Assembly: GCF_001186125.1 (NCBI RefSeq)
Contig: NW_014040445.1
Span: 109,869 to 133,679, forward strand
From: Sphaeroforma arctica JP610
Lineage: Eukaryota > Opisthokonta > Ichthyosporea > Ichthyophonida
Length of the DNA: 23,811 nucleotides
Reading direction: 5' to 3'
This document shows, one piece after another, positions 1 to 7,640 of this stretch. Below the pieces are notes generated by a model that worked only from the letters and a program-made list of their open reading frames with translations, searched no databases and had not been told where the DNA came from. Position 1 is the first letter of the stretch. Each line of letters begins with the position of its first letter. Made by a program: the position numbers and the translations under genes.

Positions 1-100
1 TGTGTGTGTGAGTGTGTGTTTGTGTTTGTGTGTGTGTGAATGTGTGTGTTGCGTGTGTGTGTGTATTGTGTGTTGTGTGTGTGTTTACGTATGGATGTGT
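1..100. repeat. TG-rich microsatellite
   Basis: Almost unbroken TG dinucleotides with occasional TTTG, TGTGTTG and GAGTG variants run from the window edge to about position 84 and fade into AT-rich sequence by 100. It is simple-sequence DNA with no coding signal. The array may continue beyond the left edge. Confidence 0.95.
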
Positions 101-284
101 AATTGTTCATTAATAAAATAGTACCTGTTGTTTAAGAGAAACTTGACACTGATACGTATGGCAAATAAGTTGTACGTTTGCACGGATAAGCGCAAGAAAT
201 TGAATTCAGAAAGCCCATATATCTTTCATTTTACAAATATAGTGGCTCGACTATTGAGAACAACTATTGGAATTGGAATACAAT

Positions 285-942
285 TTATGACTCGTGTGCC
301 AAAACATAGTTGATAGCGTCATCAGCTGTAAAGATCTTCTCGGCCTCAGCATCGGGAATCTTCATCGCGAACTCCTCCTCGAAAGCAATGACAACTTCCA
401 CAACGTCGAGGCTATCTAGACCAAGATCGTTAATGAAGTGCGCTCCAGTAGACACCTGTTGATATTGGTGCATATCGGTTCAGTACCTAGTCCATACAAA
501 AACATACTGAGAGCTCAAAAGTACACAATCGATATACGTATGAAATTGATTCCCACAGGCTTCTGCCACCCTCAGAATGCATACAGAATAGAGCCTCGAC
601 TAACGTTGAGAACAAAATGCTGCCATATACATTCAATGTTCTACGAGGTGTAAACAACCACATCCCATGTATGAGCCCACGGGGCATCGAACAGAAACAA
701 TCAGTATACAGTAATCGTAATCATACCTTGGAAGCGTCTACTTTGTCGAAGTTTTGCAGCACATGGAACACCCTCTTTTCCGCGTCCTCGCGAGTTAAGC
801 CGGCGGCAGCATACCCTCGAGTAGATACTAGGCCAGTCTTCTGAGTAGCAAACACAGCCCCAGTGCGGGTCATGTACGCAGCAGCCATGCTGCGAGCGGC
901 GGGACGGAAAGCGGCTACGATGAAAGACATGATGAGCTGCAT
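285..942 (-). CDS. ACP1: mitochondrial acyl carrier protein, two exons
   Basis: Exon 1 is 942-727 and exon 2 is 455-285 (stop included). They are joined in phase 0, giving 128 residues. The protein is the 4'-phosphopantetheine-carrying acyl carrier of mitochondrial type II fatty acid synthesis. Known mitochondrial homologues also bind LYR-motif proteins of complex I and iron-sulfur assembly. The attachment motif GLDSLD lies in exon 2, with the serine as prosthetic-group site. It is followed by an acidic helix (VVEVVIAFEEEF) and the IPDAEAEKI stretch typical of the family. The first 40 or so residues are rich in Ala, Arg and Ser and poor in acids, as in a mitochondrial presequence, and a processing site before GYAAAGLTREDA is plausible. 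Length matches the family. A second in-frame ATG at 930-928 has A at -3 and may be the real start (124 residues). No break is seen. Promoter not identified. Confidence 0.94.
456..726 (-). other. spliceosomal intron of the acyl carrier protein gene
   Basis: This is a 271-nt intron on the minus strand. The donor reads AAG|GTATGA and the acceptor CAACAG|GTGTCT. A branch-like GTACTGAAC lies about 25 nt before the acceptor. Removing it joins ...DKVDASK to VSTGAHFINDLGLDSLD..., which restores the normal acyl carrier protein fold without a frame change. The splice sites are inferred from protein continuity and consensus, not from transcripts. Confidence 0.88.
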
Positions 943-1099
943 TCGAAAGAAATATGAAGACCACGAAATGAGAAGAAAGGCCAGCTATCTTGAATATACC
1001 ATCAAGTTAATGACTTTTCATAGGGTCTGTGAGCGATCCTGCTATTCGAGTTTGCTTTCAGATCCGTTCAGTAGTGAACAAGAAATTGAGTCGGTCTAG

Positions 1100-1749
1100 C
1101 CTACGAAATCTTTGACCTTCTATCATAACAGCACACACGCACTGTGTATACAATAAAGGTGGCATAGCGCCTTGCCATGGAATAAAAAGGTTGCTGTCAA
1201 TGTGCACATATTCGCAGGCACTTCCGGACTATGAGAAGTCATATATTACATATGTCATTATGTAGTGTACATACATAATAGAAGATTCCGGACATGAACT
1301 TATGAATATACTGTTCTTACCTATAGTTAAATCTGACGAGTATGTGAAGGCAGTAGAATGATATCTTTGGATGGCATTAGATGCGCGTGGTATTCATATA
1401 ATATTTACTTTTTAGTCTGGACGCGAGACGCGAGGGGTGGCCAACGAGTCGTAAACTTTACATTTGGCCAGGTATTTGGCCAAGGCCACATTGTGTCCTG
1501 AAAGAAAATATCCAGGACAGGGCCATATTATGTTCTAATTTAAATGATCTAGGACAGGGCCACAATATGCCCTGATCAAATGACCTACAACTTTACTCTC
1601 TAACTCTCTCTCTATTATAGTATTTAGTTAGTAGTTGTAGTAGAGAGAGAGAGAGAGAGCGAGCGAGAGAGAGAGTAGACTAAAATTAAAATAAATATGT
1701 ACCAAGGCTAATCTGGCTACACAGTAGGCCTCTAAATATTTTTAGTAGA
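1100..1749. other. non-coding stretch with short repeats
   Basis: I see no supportable gene. The stretch is AT-rich upstream DNA of the acyl carrier protein gene. Near 1465-1585 the words TTTGGCCA and AGGACAGGGCCA each occur twice. TGTCCTG (about 1494) and CAGGACA (about 1513) form a small inverted pair. A CT/GA tract lies at 1595-1676. Confidence 0.6.
1595..1676. repeat. CT tract facing a GA tract, able to fold back
   Basis: A CTCTCT run (about 1595-1613) is followed after some 27 bases by a long GAGAGA run (1641-1676). The two are mutually complementary, so either strand could form a long, slippable hairpin. Confidence 0.85.
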
Positions 1750-1768
1750 CCCGAGTGTCTATCCTACC
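1750..1768 (+). repeat. left terminal inverted repeat of the piggyBac-type element
   Basis: CCCGAGTGTCTATCCTACC matches the inverted right end at 17 of 19 positions. Just inside is a directly repeated CTATTGGGCG (1781 and about 1801), which resembles the CGATTGGGCG inside the right end, so the similarity continues as subterminal repeats. Confidence 0.8.
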
Positions 1769-2021
1769 GCCCCTCCCGCCCTATTGGGCGCTATATTTAG
1801 CTATTGGGCGAAATCGAATATTGATGTTTATCCATACAATTTGTTTTGGAAAAAACGTGACGTATTTTAAGCCAATTAAACCAAAGTAAATTAGTCAACT
1901 CCAATCAATCACCAAGAATTTTAAAATTTGTGTTTTTTTTGAATTTATTGAAACAATAACTTATTTTATTATTATAATTGTGCATGCATGCACACATTTA
2001 TGCATGATGTGTAAGTGTAGA

Positions 2022-3082
2022 TCAATCCTCATCGCGGGTATGTGATTCCCGGAGGTGTGCCATGAAGCAGACCTTGTGTACACCCAAATCACACGTACTA
2101 CATTCATCTCCAGTACAACATTTCTTCGTCAAACAACCCCTGTGCTTGCCGTACTTATTCTTTCTCCTTTCTCGTTTCATTTCTTTGATGGGAGTTGCAT
2201 GTGCGCCTACCCCATAAGTAGTTACTTCTGGACGGATTGAAATTGCGGCTGTAACTAAACGTGTTAATTCTTTTGATAGCATCATATACTAGTTTCGTTG
2301 ATCCACCTGTTTCTCCGTTGGTGTGCGAGTCCCTTTGACAAGAAGAAAAGCATCAACAATGCAATGCACAAAGCCAGCAAAGAAGTACCAACGCGTTTGT
2401 GCCAGGCAACAATACACATAGCCAGCAAAGAAGTACCACCGCGTTTGTGCCAGGTTCTAACTCAAGATTGAGTGTATCTCGCCTGTGTCTATTATGTCTA
2501 TCGACGATATCGTTGTATGTAAAATACTGTTCTACTAACTGGGGCTGTTTGGCAACGTACTTCTTTAGCTGCAACCGTGTTGCCGTCATTTCTCACTCAC
2601 TTACGAGAGATGGTAGTACCCGGCTTAGTAGTACCGTGAGTGCTGATGAAATACTTTATATTTCTATCAGACAAAACCAATGCAATATATAGGTTACTAA
2701 TTGAATCTGTGGTCAAAATGGGTTTTCTGGCGGTTATTGTGTGATCCTTGTGATCATTGATAGCGTTTACAAACCCTTTCACGGGAGACCAGCGGTGGTC
2801 TTGATTGTTTGGTCTTAGTGTGTCAGTCGTAGTCTCCGCAAATTGGAGATGTTGGTAAATAGCATCGAATCGGCAACGCTTCATGAAGCGGCCAAAATTA
2901 TATGGGGAATGTATCTCGCGTGCATTAAACTGTTTCCGCCAACAGTCCGCCCGGGAGCCGTAATCGATGAAACAGAACTGTACACACACACCGAACCATT
3001 TGAGGAGCTCTCCTGGTATTAAAAGATGTGCGTACCGCCTGTCTTTGCTCGTGGTGATTGTTGCGTTTGTCATTGCGCACAT
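2022..3082 (-). pseudogene. piggyBac-type transposase, core and C-terminal part (broken)
   Basis: From the 5' side on the minus strand, 3082-2597 opens with a segment containing ELLKWFG and CRFDAIYQHLQF, typical of the DDE_Tnp_1_7 fold. It then passes to ILTTDS...ALVLSDRNIK...HGTTKPG, which resembles the third catalytic Asp region. The segment that should carry the first catalytic Asp-Glu block between these appears to be missing. After a stop the next piece (2589-2353) has QYFTYNDIVDRHNRHRRDT, the conserved post-catalytic helix. A frame change follows within a 48-bp tandem duplication. The last piece (2285-2022) has a Cys/His-rich tail (GCLTKKCCTGDECSTC...CF...H) like the piggyBac C-terminal zinc-binding domain. 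The gene is clearly dead. Recognition rests on motif order, not on a search. Confidence 0.8.
2372..2454. repeat. 48-bp tandem duplication in the transposase C-terminal part
   Basis: The 35-bp word at 2372-2406 (starting AGCCAGCAAAGAAG) recurs at 2420-2454 with one substitution, giving a period of 48 bp. On the minus strand it duplicates the codons for a W-Y-F-F-A-G stretch normally found once after the catalytic core. The period is a multiple of three, so it did not itself shift the frame. Confidence 0.92.
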
Positions 3083-3157
3083 TTACTCTAAATGACCAGG
3101 AAGAAACATGGCGTAAAAGTATGAGAGCGCATCACGCGCTATTCCATCCCTAGGCCA

Positions 3158-4173
3158 GTACAAGATGCAGTCTATCAAGGCGATATTAACGCCTTAGAGT
3201 AATTAAATGCGTAGGTTAAGTCTAAATATTGTGAAATTCGAAGTAAATAAACGAAATGAGTCTTTTGGTAAAGTTTAGTTTGCCTCGTGAAAATAGCAAT
3301 ACTCTGAGGGATTGTGAGGCTGAGACATTGCCTATATAAAATCCTCTCAGTACTGTTTTCGCCGAAGGGGCTTTATTTAGTGTTTCGTTGTCGCTCTATT
3401 AGAAACTATGGTATGTTTCGTAAAGCCGGGCCTCCACATTAGACTCTATGTTATAAACTAACTCTTAAGCAGTACGTAAATTATAAACGTACTCTTAATA
3501 GTACGAGAAACTTAAGTTTTCTAAATGGGTTTTAATGGTTTTATTAATTAATACCTTTTTCATTTTACATATCAGATATTTGAACGAGACCATTAAAAGG
3601 CCCCAGTAAAATAACAAACAAAAGAGTTGGTCTAGTTCTATTAATAGAACTATATTTACTTTCCAACTTTATTTATATCTGAATACTTCGGTAGCGAGAT
3701 GGCTCAACCGAATATAGGTTTCTAGGGACTATTGATGTTACCTAGTTGATCCTCCGATCAGCCAACCAGATGTGCCGGTCTGATGAAGGCTAAGTCGGTA
3801 ATTCTTGATAAGTGGCAAGTTATTGGTTAGGACAATAACTAAGGACATCAAGATAAAAAAAAATTCTTCTACAGATAGGATTTTATGAGTCTCTTAGATT
3901 CACCCCAATGAAACATACCATAGTTTTTAATAGAGCGACAACGAAACACTAAATAAAATCCCTTCGGCGGAAACAGTACTGAGAGGATTATATATAGGCA
4001 ATGTCTCAGGCTCACAATCCCTCAGAGTATTGCTGTTTTCACGAGGCATACCTAACTTTACTAAAAGTCTCATTTCGTTTATTTACTTTGATATTTTCAC
4101 GATACTTAGAATTTACCTACGCGTTTATTTACTCTAAGGCGTTAATATCGCCTTATTAGACCGAATCTTACAC
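3158..4173. repeat. large inverted repeat, two 263-bp arms around a 490-bp centre
   Basis: The left arm (3158-3420) and right arm (3910-4173) are reverse complements along their full length with only scattered differences. Both contain the palindromic word GGCGATATTAACGCC near their outer end, a TATA-like CTATATAAAATCC / CTATATATAATCC, and GTGTTTCGTTGTCGCTC near their inner end. The centre holds a perfect 20-bp palindrome at 3633-3652 and a short hairpin at about 3831-3853. No target duplication is evident outside the arms. The structure sits inside the piggyBac-type element and so arrived later. It could be a foldback or MITE-like element, or paired terminal repeats of a truncated larger element. 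I cannot decide which. Confidence 0.88.
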
Positions 4174-4299
4174 ATTTTAAAGTTAGCAAAGGTATTAATT
4201 ACTTAGACTACTTAAGCGTAAAGGTAGATTAACTACCACAATTTTTTTCTTGTCTAAGCTAGTCCTTAAGAAACAAGCTAGTAGTCATAAGTTAATATT

Positions 4300-4524
4300 A
4301 TGACCAAGAAAGACAATACTCGTTCTAAGAAGCGTAGAGCTGAAAAGAAGATGGAGAGAGAAGCCGCTAGCGCTGCCGCAGAAGCAACCGCCGCCGCTGC
4401 CGATGCGTTTAACCGCACTGTAGTCGAAGCGCTTGCCTCCGACAAAAATAGTCAACAGGACAATGCTTCAGATAAGGATCTAGCCACTCCGATTAAAGAG
4501 ACTACTCCCACTGACAGAGCCTGA
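4300..4524 (+). CDS. small Lys/Ala-rich open reading frame, unrecognised
   Basis: This ATG-initiated frame of 74 residues is not recognised as any family. The first 20 residues are very basic (KKDNTRSKKRRAEKK). An Ala-rich, probably helical block follows (EREAASAAAEATAAAA), then a Ser/Asp/Thr-rich acidic tail. It starts about 127 bp beyond the right arm of the large inverted repeat, and another frame stays open across about 4525-4797 just downstream. It may be a remnant of the first gene of a mobile element inserted into the piggyBac copy, or a chance frame. The composition is compatible with a nucleic-acid-binding N-terminus, but that is inference only. Confidence 0.35.
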   Translation: MTKKDNTRSKKRRAEKKMEREAASAAAEATAAAADAFNRTVVEALASDKNSQQDNASDKDLATPIKETTPTDRA

Positions 4525-4653
4525 AGGCCAACTATTGCCTCAACTTCAAGCTTGCATTTACGAAGCCAAGAAGTGAAACAAGGGACACGTCTCAAGACGA
4601 CCCAACCAATTCTTCTGACGAAACTCAGAAAGAAAAGTTCCCAATTATAAGGG

Positions 4654-4706
4654 AGTCCCCAATTATAGGGGACTTACATGCTGTACAACAGCTTGTGGTA
4701 CAGCAT
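4654..4706. repeat. two adjacent small hairpins
   Basis: AGTCCCC (4654-4660) pairs with GGGGACT (4668-4674), and ATGCTGTAC (4678-4686) pairs with GTACAGCAT (4698-4706). The word CCCAATTATA also occurs twice, at about 4640 and 4658. Function unknown. The pair may mark the end of the DNA inserted into the piggyBac-type element. Confidence 0.7.
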
Positions 4707-4778
4707 CGCCGTATTAGTCAGATGCACCCGCACGTACTTGGTCTGAGCTATATCGTGTGCGTGGTCCATTGTTTTGTA

Positions 4779-5060
4779 CTAAATTTGGTGTCTAGCTAAA
4801 GCTGCACGAGTAGGACCGCAAACCAGCATTAGTGCTCCTATAGGTGCATCATCACCATCTAATTCAGGAGGAGGAGCCAACGCTATGAGCTGTGGTGACT
4901 GTTCTTTCTCTTTACTATATACATATCCATCACTATCTGTGAACCCATAACCACTCAACGTGGTCTTCCGCACCTTCACCCTGCCTCTTGCCGACGCAGA
5001 GCTCTTTGCACTCACAACAGATGCTTCGCTCCAGATGTCCTTCCATCGCGATCCAAATCA
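4779..5060 (-). pseudogene. possible N-terminal piece of the piggyBac-type transposase
   Basis: The minus strand stays open from a stop near 5058-5060 to a TAG at 4779-4781, without an ATG at its front. It encodes FGSRWKDIWSEAS, a basic Ser/Arg/Lys patch, then a Pro/Asp-rich stretch (PPPELDGDDAPIGAL). It lies on the same strand and on the correct side of the transposase core, just inside the right terminal repeat, and so suits the poorly conserved N-terminus of such a transposase. There is no diagnostic motif, so the assignment is positional. Confidence 0.4.
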
Positions 5061-5408
5061 ATTCATAGCATATCTGCTATCCATATGGTGCCACCATATA
5101 TACACGGTGGATCCCACCACTCGCTTGGCGGCTGCAGAATCGTTTTTAGGTACTTTATGCATGTTTAGACCAAGAACAAAGGCTCGCTAACCTACTATAC
5201 AGTGCTCAAATATGCATCTACGAATACCTATGTATATCTCTTGATATATTAGAGGTATTGACAAGTGGTGGGTGAGTTTGGCGCGCTAATAAACTGTTTC
5301 TTTAAATTGATTGGCTATTCAAATGACCGTGTACGTAGAACGAAATACGGCCCATCTGAGTTGCCGTTACACGCCCGTTCGGGCGAAGTTCGCCCGATTG
5401 GGCGTGTG

Positions 5409-5427
5409 GGTAGGATAGACACCAGGG
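5409..5427 (-). repeat. right terminal inverted repeat of the piggyBac-type element
   Basis: Read on the minus strand it is CCCTGGTGTCTATCCTACC. Immediately inside (about 5378-5402) is a GC-rich palindrome, CGGGCGAA-G-TTCGCCCG, then ATTGGGCG. This could be a subterminal transposase-binding repeat (inference from position only). Confidence 0.8.
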
Positions 5428-5844
5428 CCCAGTATCAAAGTTATTTTGTTTTTGTTTTGTTTTGTTATTTGTTTTTTGTTTTTTAAATAATGAAATCTCA
5501 TATATAGCCGCCTAAGAAAAGAACAATCTGTTCAAGAACATGGAGAGAATCAGTTCACATATAAACCTCAAGACCGGCAGGGATTTCACTATGGAGGTTA
5601 ACCCAGATGTATATTTAAAAAATGCATACCATTAATCATTAAATAAATCAAATTGTTCGTATTGACGAGTAATAAACACATACTTAATCTCATCTCAATC
5701 GGACTATTGGTTCAAAAGTTACAGAGATTTTAGAGTTGGGTCAAACTTGCCAAACATGAGCACTATATAGGTCCGTTCACATCTATCAGACGTCCTTGGA
5801 ATCAAAGTATGTTACTCCTATACTCTTTGGGATGATATATGTCT
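5428..5844. other. non-coding stretch with a T-rich tract
   Basis: A TTTTG-rich tract at about 5442-5485 follows the piggyBac right end. The rest is AT-rich with no supported gene, ending where the first LINE fragment begins. Confidence 0.6.
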
Positions 5845-6010
5845 AAGGCGATTACACCTTAAAGCATTGGAAGTCCGAGATATTTATCTGTTGAAACAAT
5901 AGGTATAGGTCCAAGGTCGGAGTCCGGGGGACGGTCGGTGTAGTATCCAGGGATGTATCCACACTTGCTTCGATTTAACTTTATGTCAAGTATATACGCC
6001 CACCTATAGC
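5845..6010 (-). repeat. displaced second copy of the LINE palm/thumb segment
   Basis: This 166-bp segment is nearly identical to 6421-6586 in the same orientation, with only a handful of differences. It covers the FNMKLN...YLG part of the reverse transcriptase. The two copies lie 576 bp apart. It is a segmental duplication or a second, more truncated insertion of the same LINE family. Confidence 0.92.
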
Positions 6011-6037
6011 TTTAGAGTAGAGGTGAACGGAAGAGGA

Positions 6038-6089
6038 TGAGATACAATTAGTATATAGTATTATGAGATATAATTGGTATATAGTATTG
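6038..6089. repeat. 26-bp tandem repeat, two units
   Basis: Units at 6038-6063 and 6064-6089 both read TGAGATA-AATT-GTATATAGTATT with three substitutions. It is AT-rich, non-coding, and lies between the two LINE segments. Confidence 0.85.
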
Positions 6090-6134
6090 TAGATGGGAAA
6101 GTATGAGCGCCAGAGACGACCAGCAATTATCTAT

Positions 6135-7640
6135 TATTAGATTAAAAGTATGTTGTTGGAGGGGTCAATAGGACTGGTGAAGCGGAGGAGGGTAGGGTGA
6201 ATGCATGGTGAGTGAGAAAGGAAAATTGTTTGTGTGTGGGTGCATGGGGCAAAGGAGGCCGATGAGAGCTTCTTCTGGACACGATTGTGGGCTGGTATAT
6301 GTGTTATAAATAATTGGTTTGGTGTAAGGGTGGAGCAATATACCAGCATTAAAGCCGAAAGGCGACGCAGTGTGCATGTCCGATTTTATCTTCTGGATCA
6401 GCGATTCTAGAAGCGGGCCAAAGGTGATTACACCTTAGTGCATTGGAAGTCCGAGATATTTATCTGTTGAAACAATAGGTATAGGTCCAAGGTCGGAGTC
6501 CGGGGGACGGTCGGTGTAGCATCCAGGGATGTATCCACACTTGCTTCGATTTAACTTCATGTTAAATGTATACGCCCACCTATAGCAAGCATTCAGTATT
6601 AGATGGAGAATCGAAGAGTCTACATGGTATAGACATATGTCGTCGGCTAGAAGGAGTGATGCATTTCTGCAGATGGATTCTAGATCCCGGGCGAGGGTGT
6701 CAATGTACACATTGAAAAGGAGGGGCGTCAGGATAGAGCCCTGGGGCAGTCCCTGAGGTGGACATGTGTCGTTGGCTAAAAAGAGTGATGCATTTCTGCA
6801 GATGGATTCTAGATCCCGGGCTAGGGTGTCAACGTACACATTGAAAAGGAGGTGCATCAGGATGGAGCCCTGGGGCAGTCCCTGTGGCGGATAAATGCCG
6901 TGCATAGGGTGTTTTGGTAGAGTACTTTTGCACTATGATTTTCATATAGGGATCTGCATATTGTAATGACTGGCGGGGGCAGGCTTCTGGCTTGTAGAAG
7001 TCGCGTAAGCTTAACGTAATTAACACGGTCGTAAGTTGCTTAAGATCTAGAAAAGTAAGCTGGTTACGACGTTGAGTGCCTTGATTCCGAATGCGGCGGG
7101 CTATACGCTCATGAAGGGTGAGAGTGTGTCCAACTGCTGAGTATTTATGTTTGTAGCCTGTCTGGGATCGATTAAAGCAAAAGCAACGGTGGCTATGGAA
7201 GGTGGGGAGGATACAGAGTGCAAAAACTTGGCGGAAAATCTGTCGTAGCGAGATGGGACGAAATTTCACTGACTTTGGCTACTAATTTTTTGGAATAGGG
7301 GCTACTAGGATATATTTTTACGTGTTGGGATATTCTTCAGTGTGTACTATTTGTTTGAACAAGGTACAGTGCTGTTGGACAAATGGCGAGTCGGGGTTCG
7401 GTTTTCCGCGAAGGCTATGATCTTTGTGGTATACGGGGTGGGTCTCTAGGCATACTTCAAGGAAGTTAATATGGATACCGTCGGGGCCTCTGCTCCTTTG
7501 CGAGCTAAATAATTGGTAATGACGTGTACCAAACATTCCGGATTTATGTGTCGGAGGATGTCTAGTGTGATGGAGGAGTCAACCGTAGGGGGTGGTGGAG
7601 GGTTGCCGTCTGCGGTAGATTTCGAGGGAGCAAACAAGTT
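6135..7640 (-). pseudogene. LINE reverse transcriptase (broken)
   Basis: Recognisable blocks occur in the expected order on the minus strand. The linker before the palm is SRGPDGIHINFLE (about 7500). Next come FRPISLRQIFRQVF (about 7260), SAVGHTLTLHERIARRI and LTFLDLKQ (about 7140-7030). Then come GLPQGSILTPLLFNVYIDTLARDL and the catalytic LLLADDICLY, where ADD is the metal-binding aspartate pair of domain 5 (6761-6620), and FNMKLNRSKCGYIPG and STDKYLGLPMH (6550-6440). A thumb-like stretch in another frame has FGPLLESLIQKIKSD and KPIIYNTYTSPQ (about 6420-6290). Frame changes occur near 7500, 7030 and 6910, and a stop lies after the YLG block. An extra, decayed copy of the GLPQGS-to-ADD block precedes the intact-looking one. 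The family (clade) is not assignable by eye. Confidence 0.88.
6633..6890 (-). repeat. 129-bp in-frame tandem duplication spanning the LINE catalytic block
   Basis: Residues PPQGLPQGSI... through the ...LADDIC / ...LANDTC block occur twice head to tail, 43 codons each: 6890-6762 and 6761-6633. The downstream copy keeps LADD, while the upstream copy reads LAND, so only one copy could be catalytic. The two copies differ at few positions, so the duplication is younger than much of the element's other damage. Confidence 0.93.

Larger units (their letters stand above)
1750..5427 (-). mobile_element. degenerate piggyBac-type DNA transposon, split by an insertion
   Basis: The ends are near-identical inverted copies. 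The left reads CCCGAGTGTCTATCCTACC and the right, on the minus strand, reads CCCTGGTGTCTATCCTACC. Both begin with CCC as piggyBac ends commonly do. Between them, the minus strand carries a possible N-terminal transposase piece (5060-4779), the core and third catalytic region (3082-2597), the late C-terminal region (2589-2290) and a cysteine-rich tail (2285-2022). The middle, about 3115-4780, holds unrelated DNA including a large inverted repeat. Without that block the element would be about 2 kb, a normal piggyBac size. The expected TTAA target duplication is not visible at either end, so the boundaries may be off by a few bases or the flanks have decayed. It is non-autonomous now, because the transposase is interrupted several times. 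Confidence 0.78.

Noticed and set aside
863-1099. A plus-strand frame over the first exon of the acyl carrier protein gene
   Set aside because: Antisense shadow of the exon and its upstream region, with no protein resemblance.
3739-3753. TACCTAGTTGATCCT, close to the 5' end of small-subunit rRNA
   Set aside because: The match stops after about 15 bases and nothing downstream follows the rRNA sequence, so it is chance.
3690-3760. tRNA-like A-box (TAGCGAGATGGC) in the centre of the inverted repeat
   Set aside because: No B box at the proper distance and no cloverleaf can be drawn.
3780-3805. CTGATGA, the first half of a hammerhead ribozyme core
   Set aside because: No GAAA core partner and no convincing stems II and III follow.
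4960-5190. A plus-strand frame opposite the N-terminal transposase piece
   Set aside because: No family motif; overlaps the better-placed minus-strand frame and the subterminal part of the piggyBac element.
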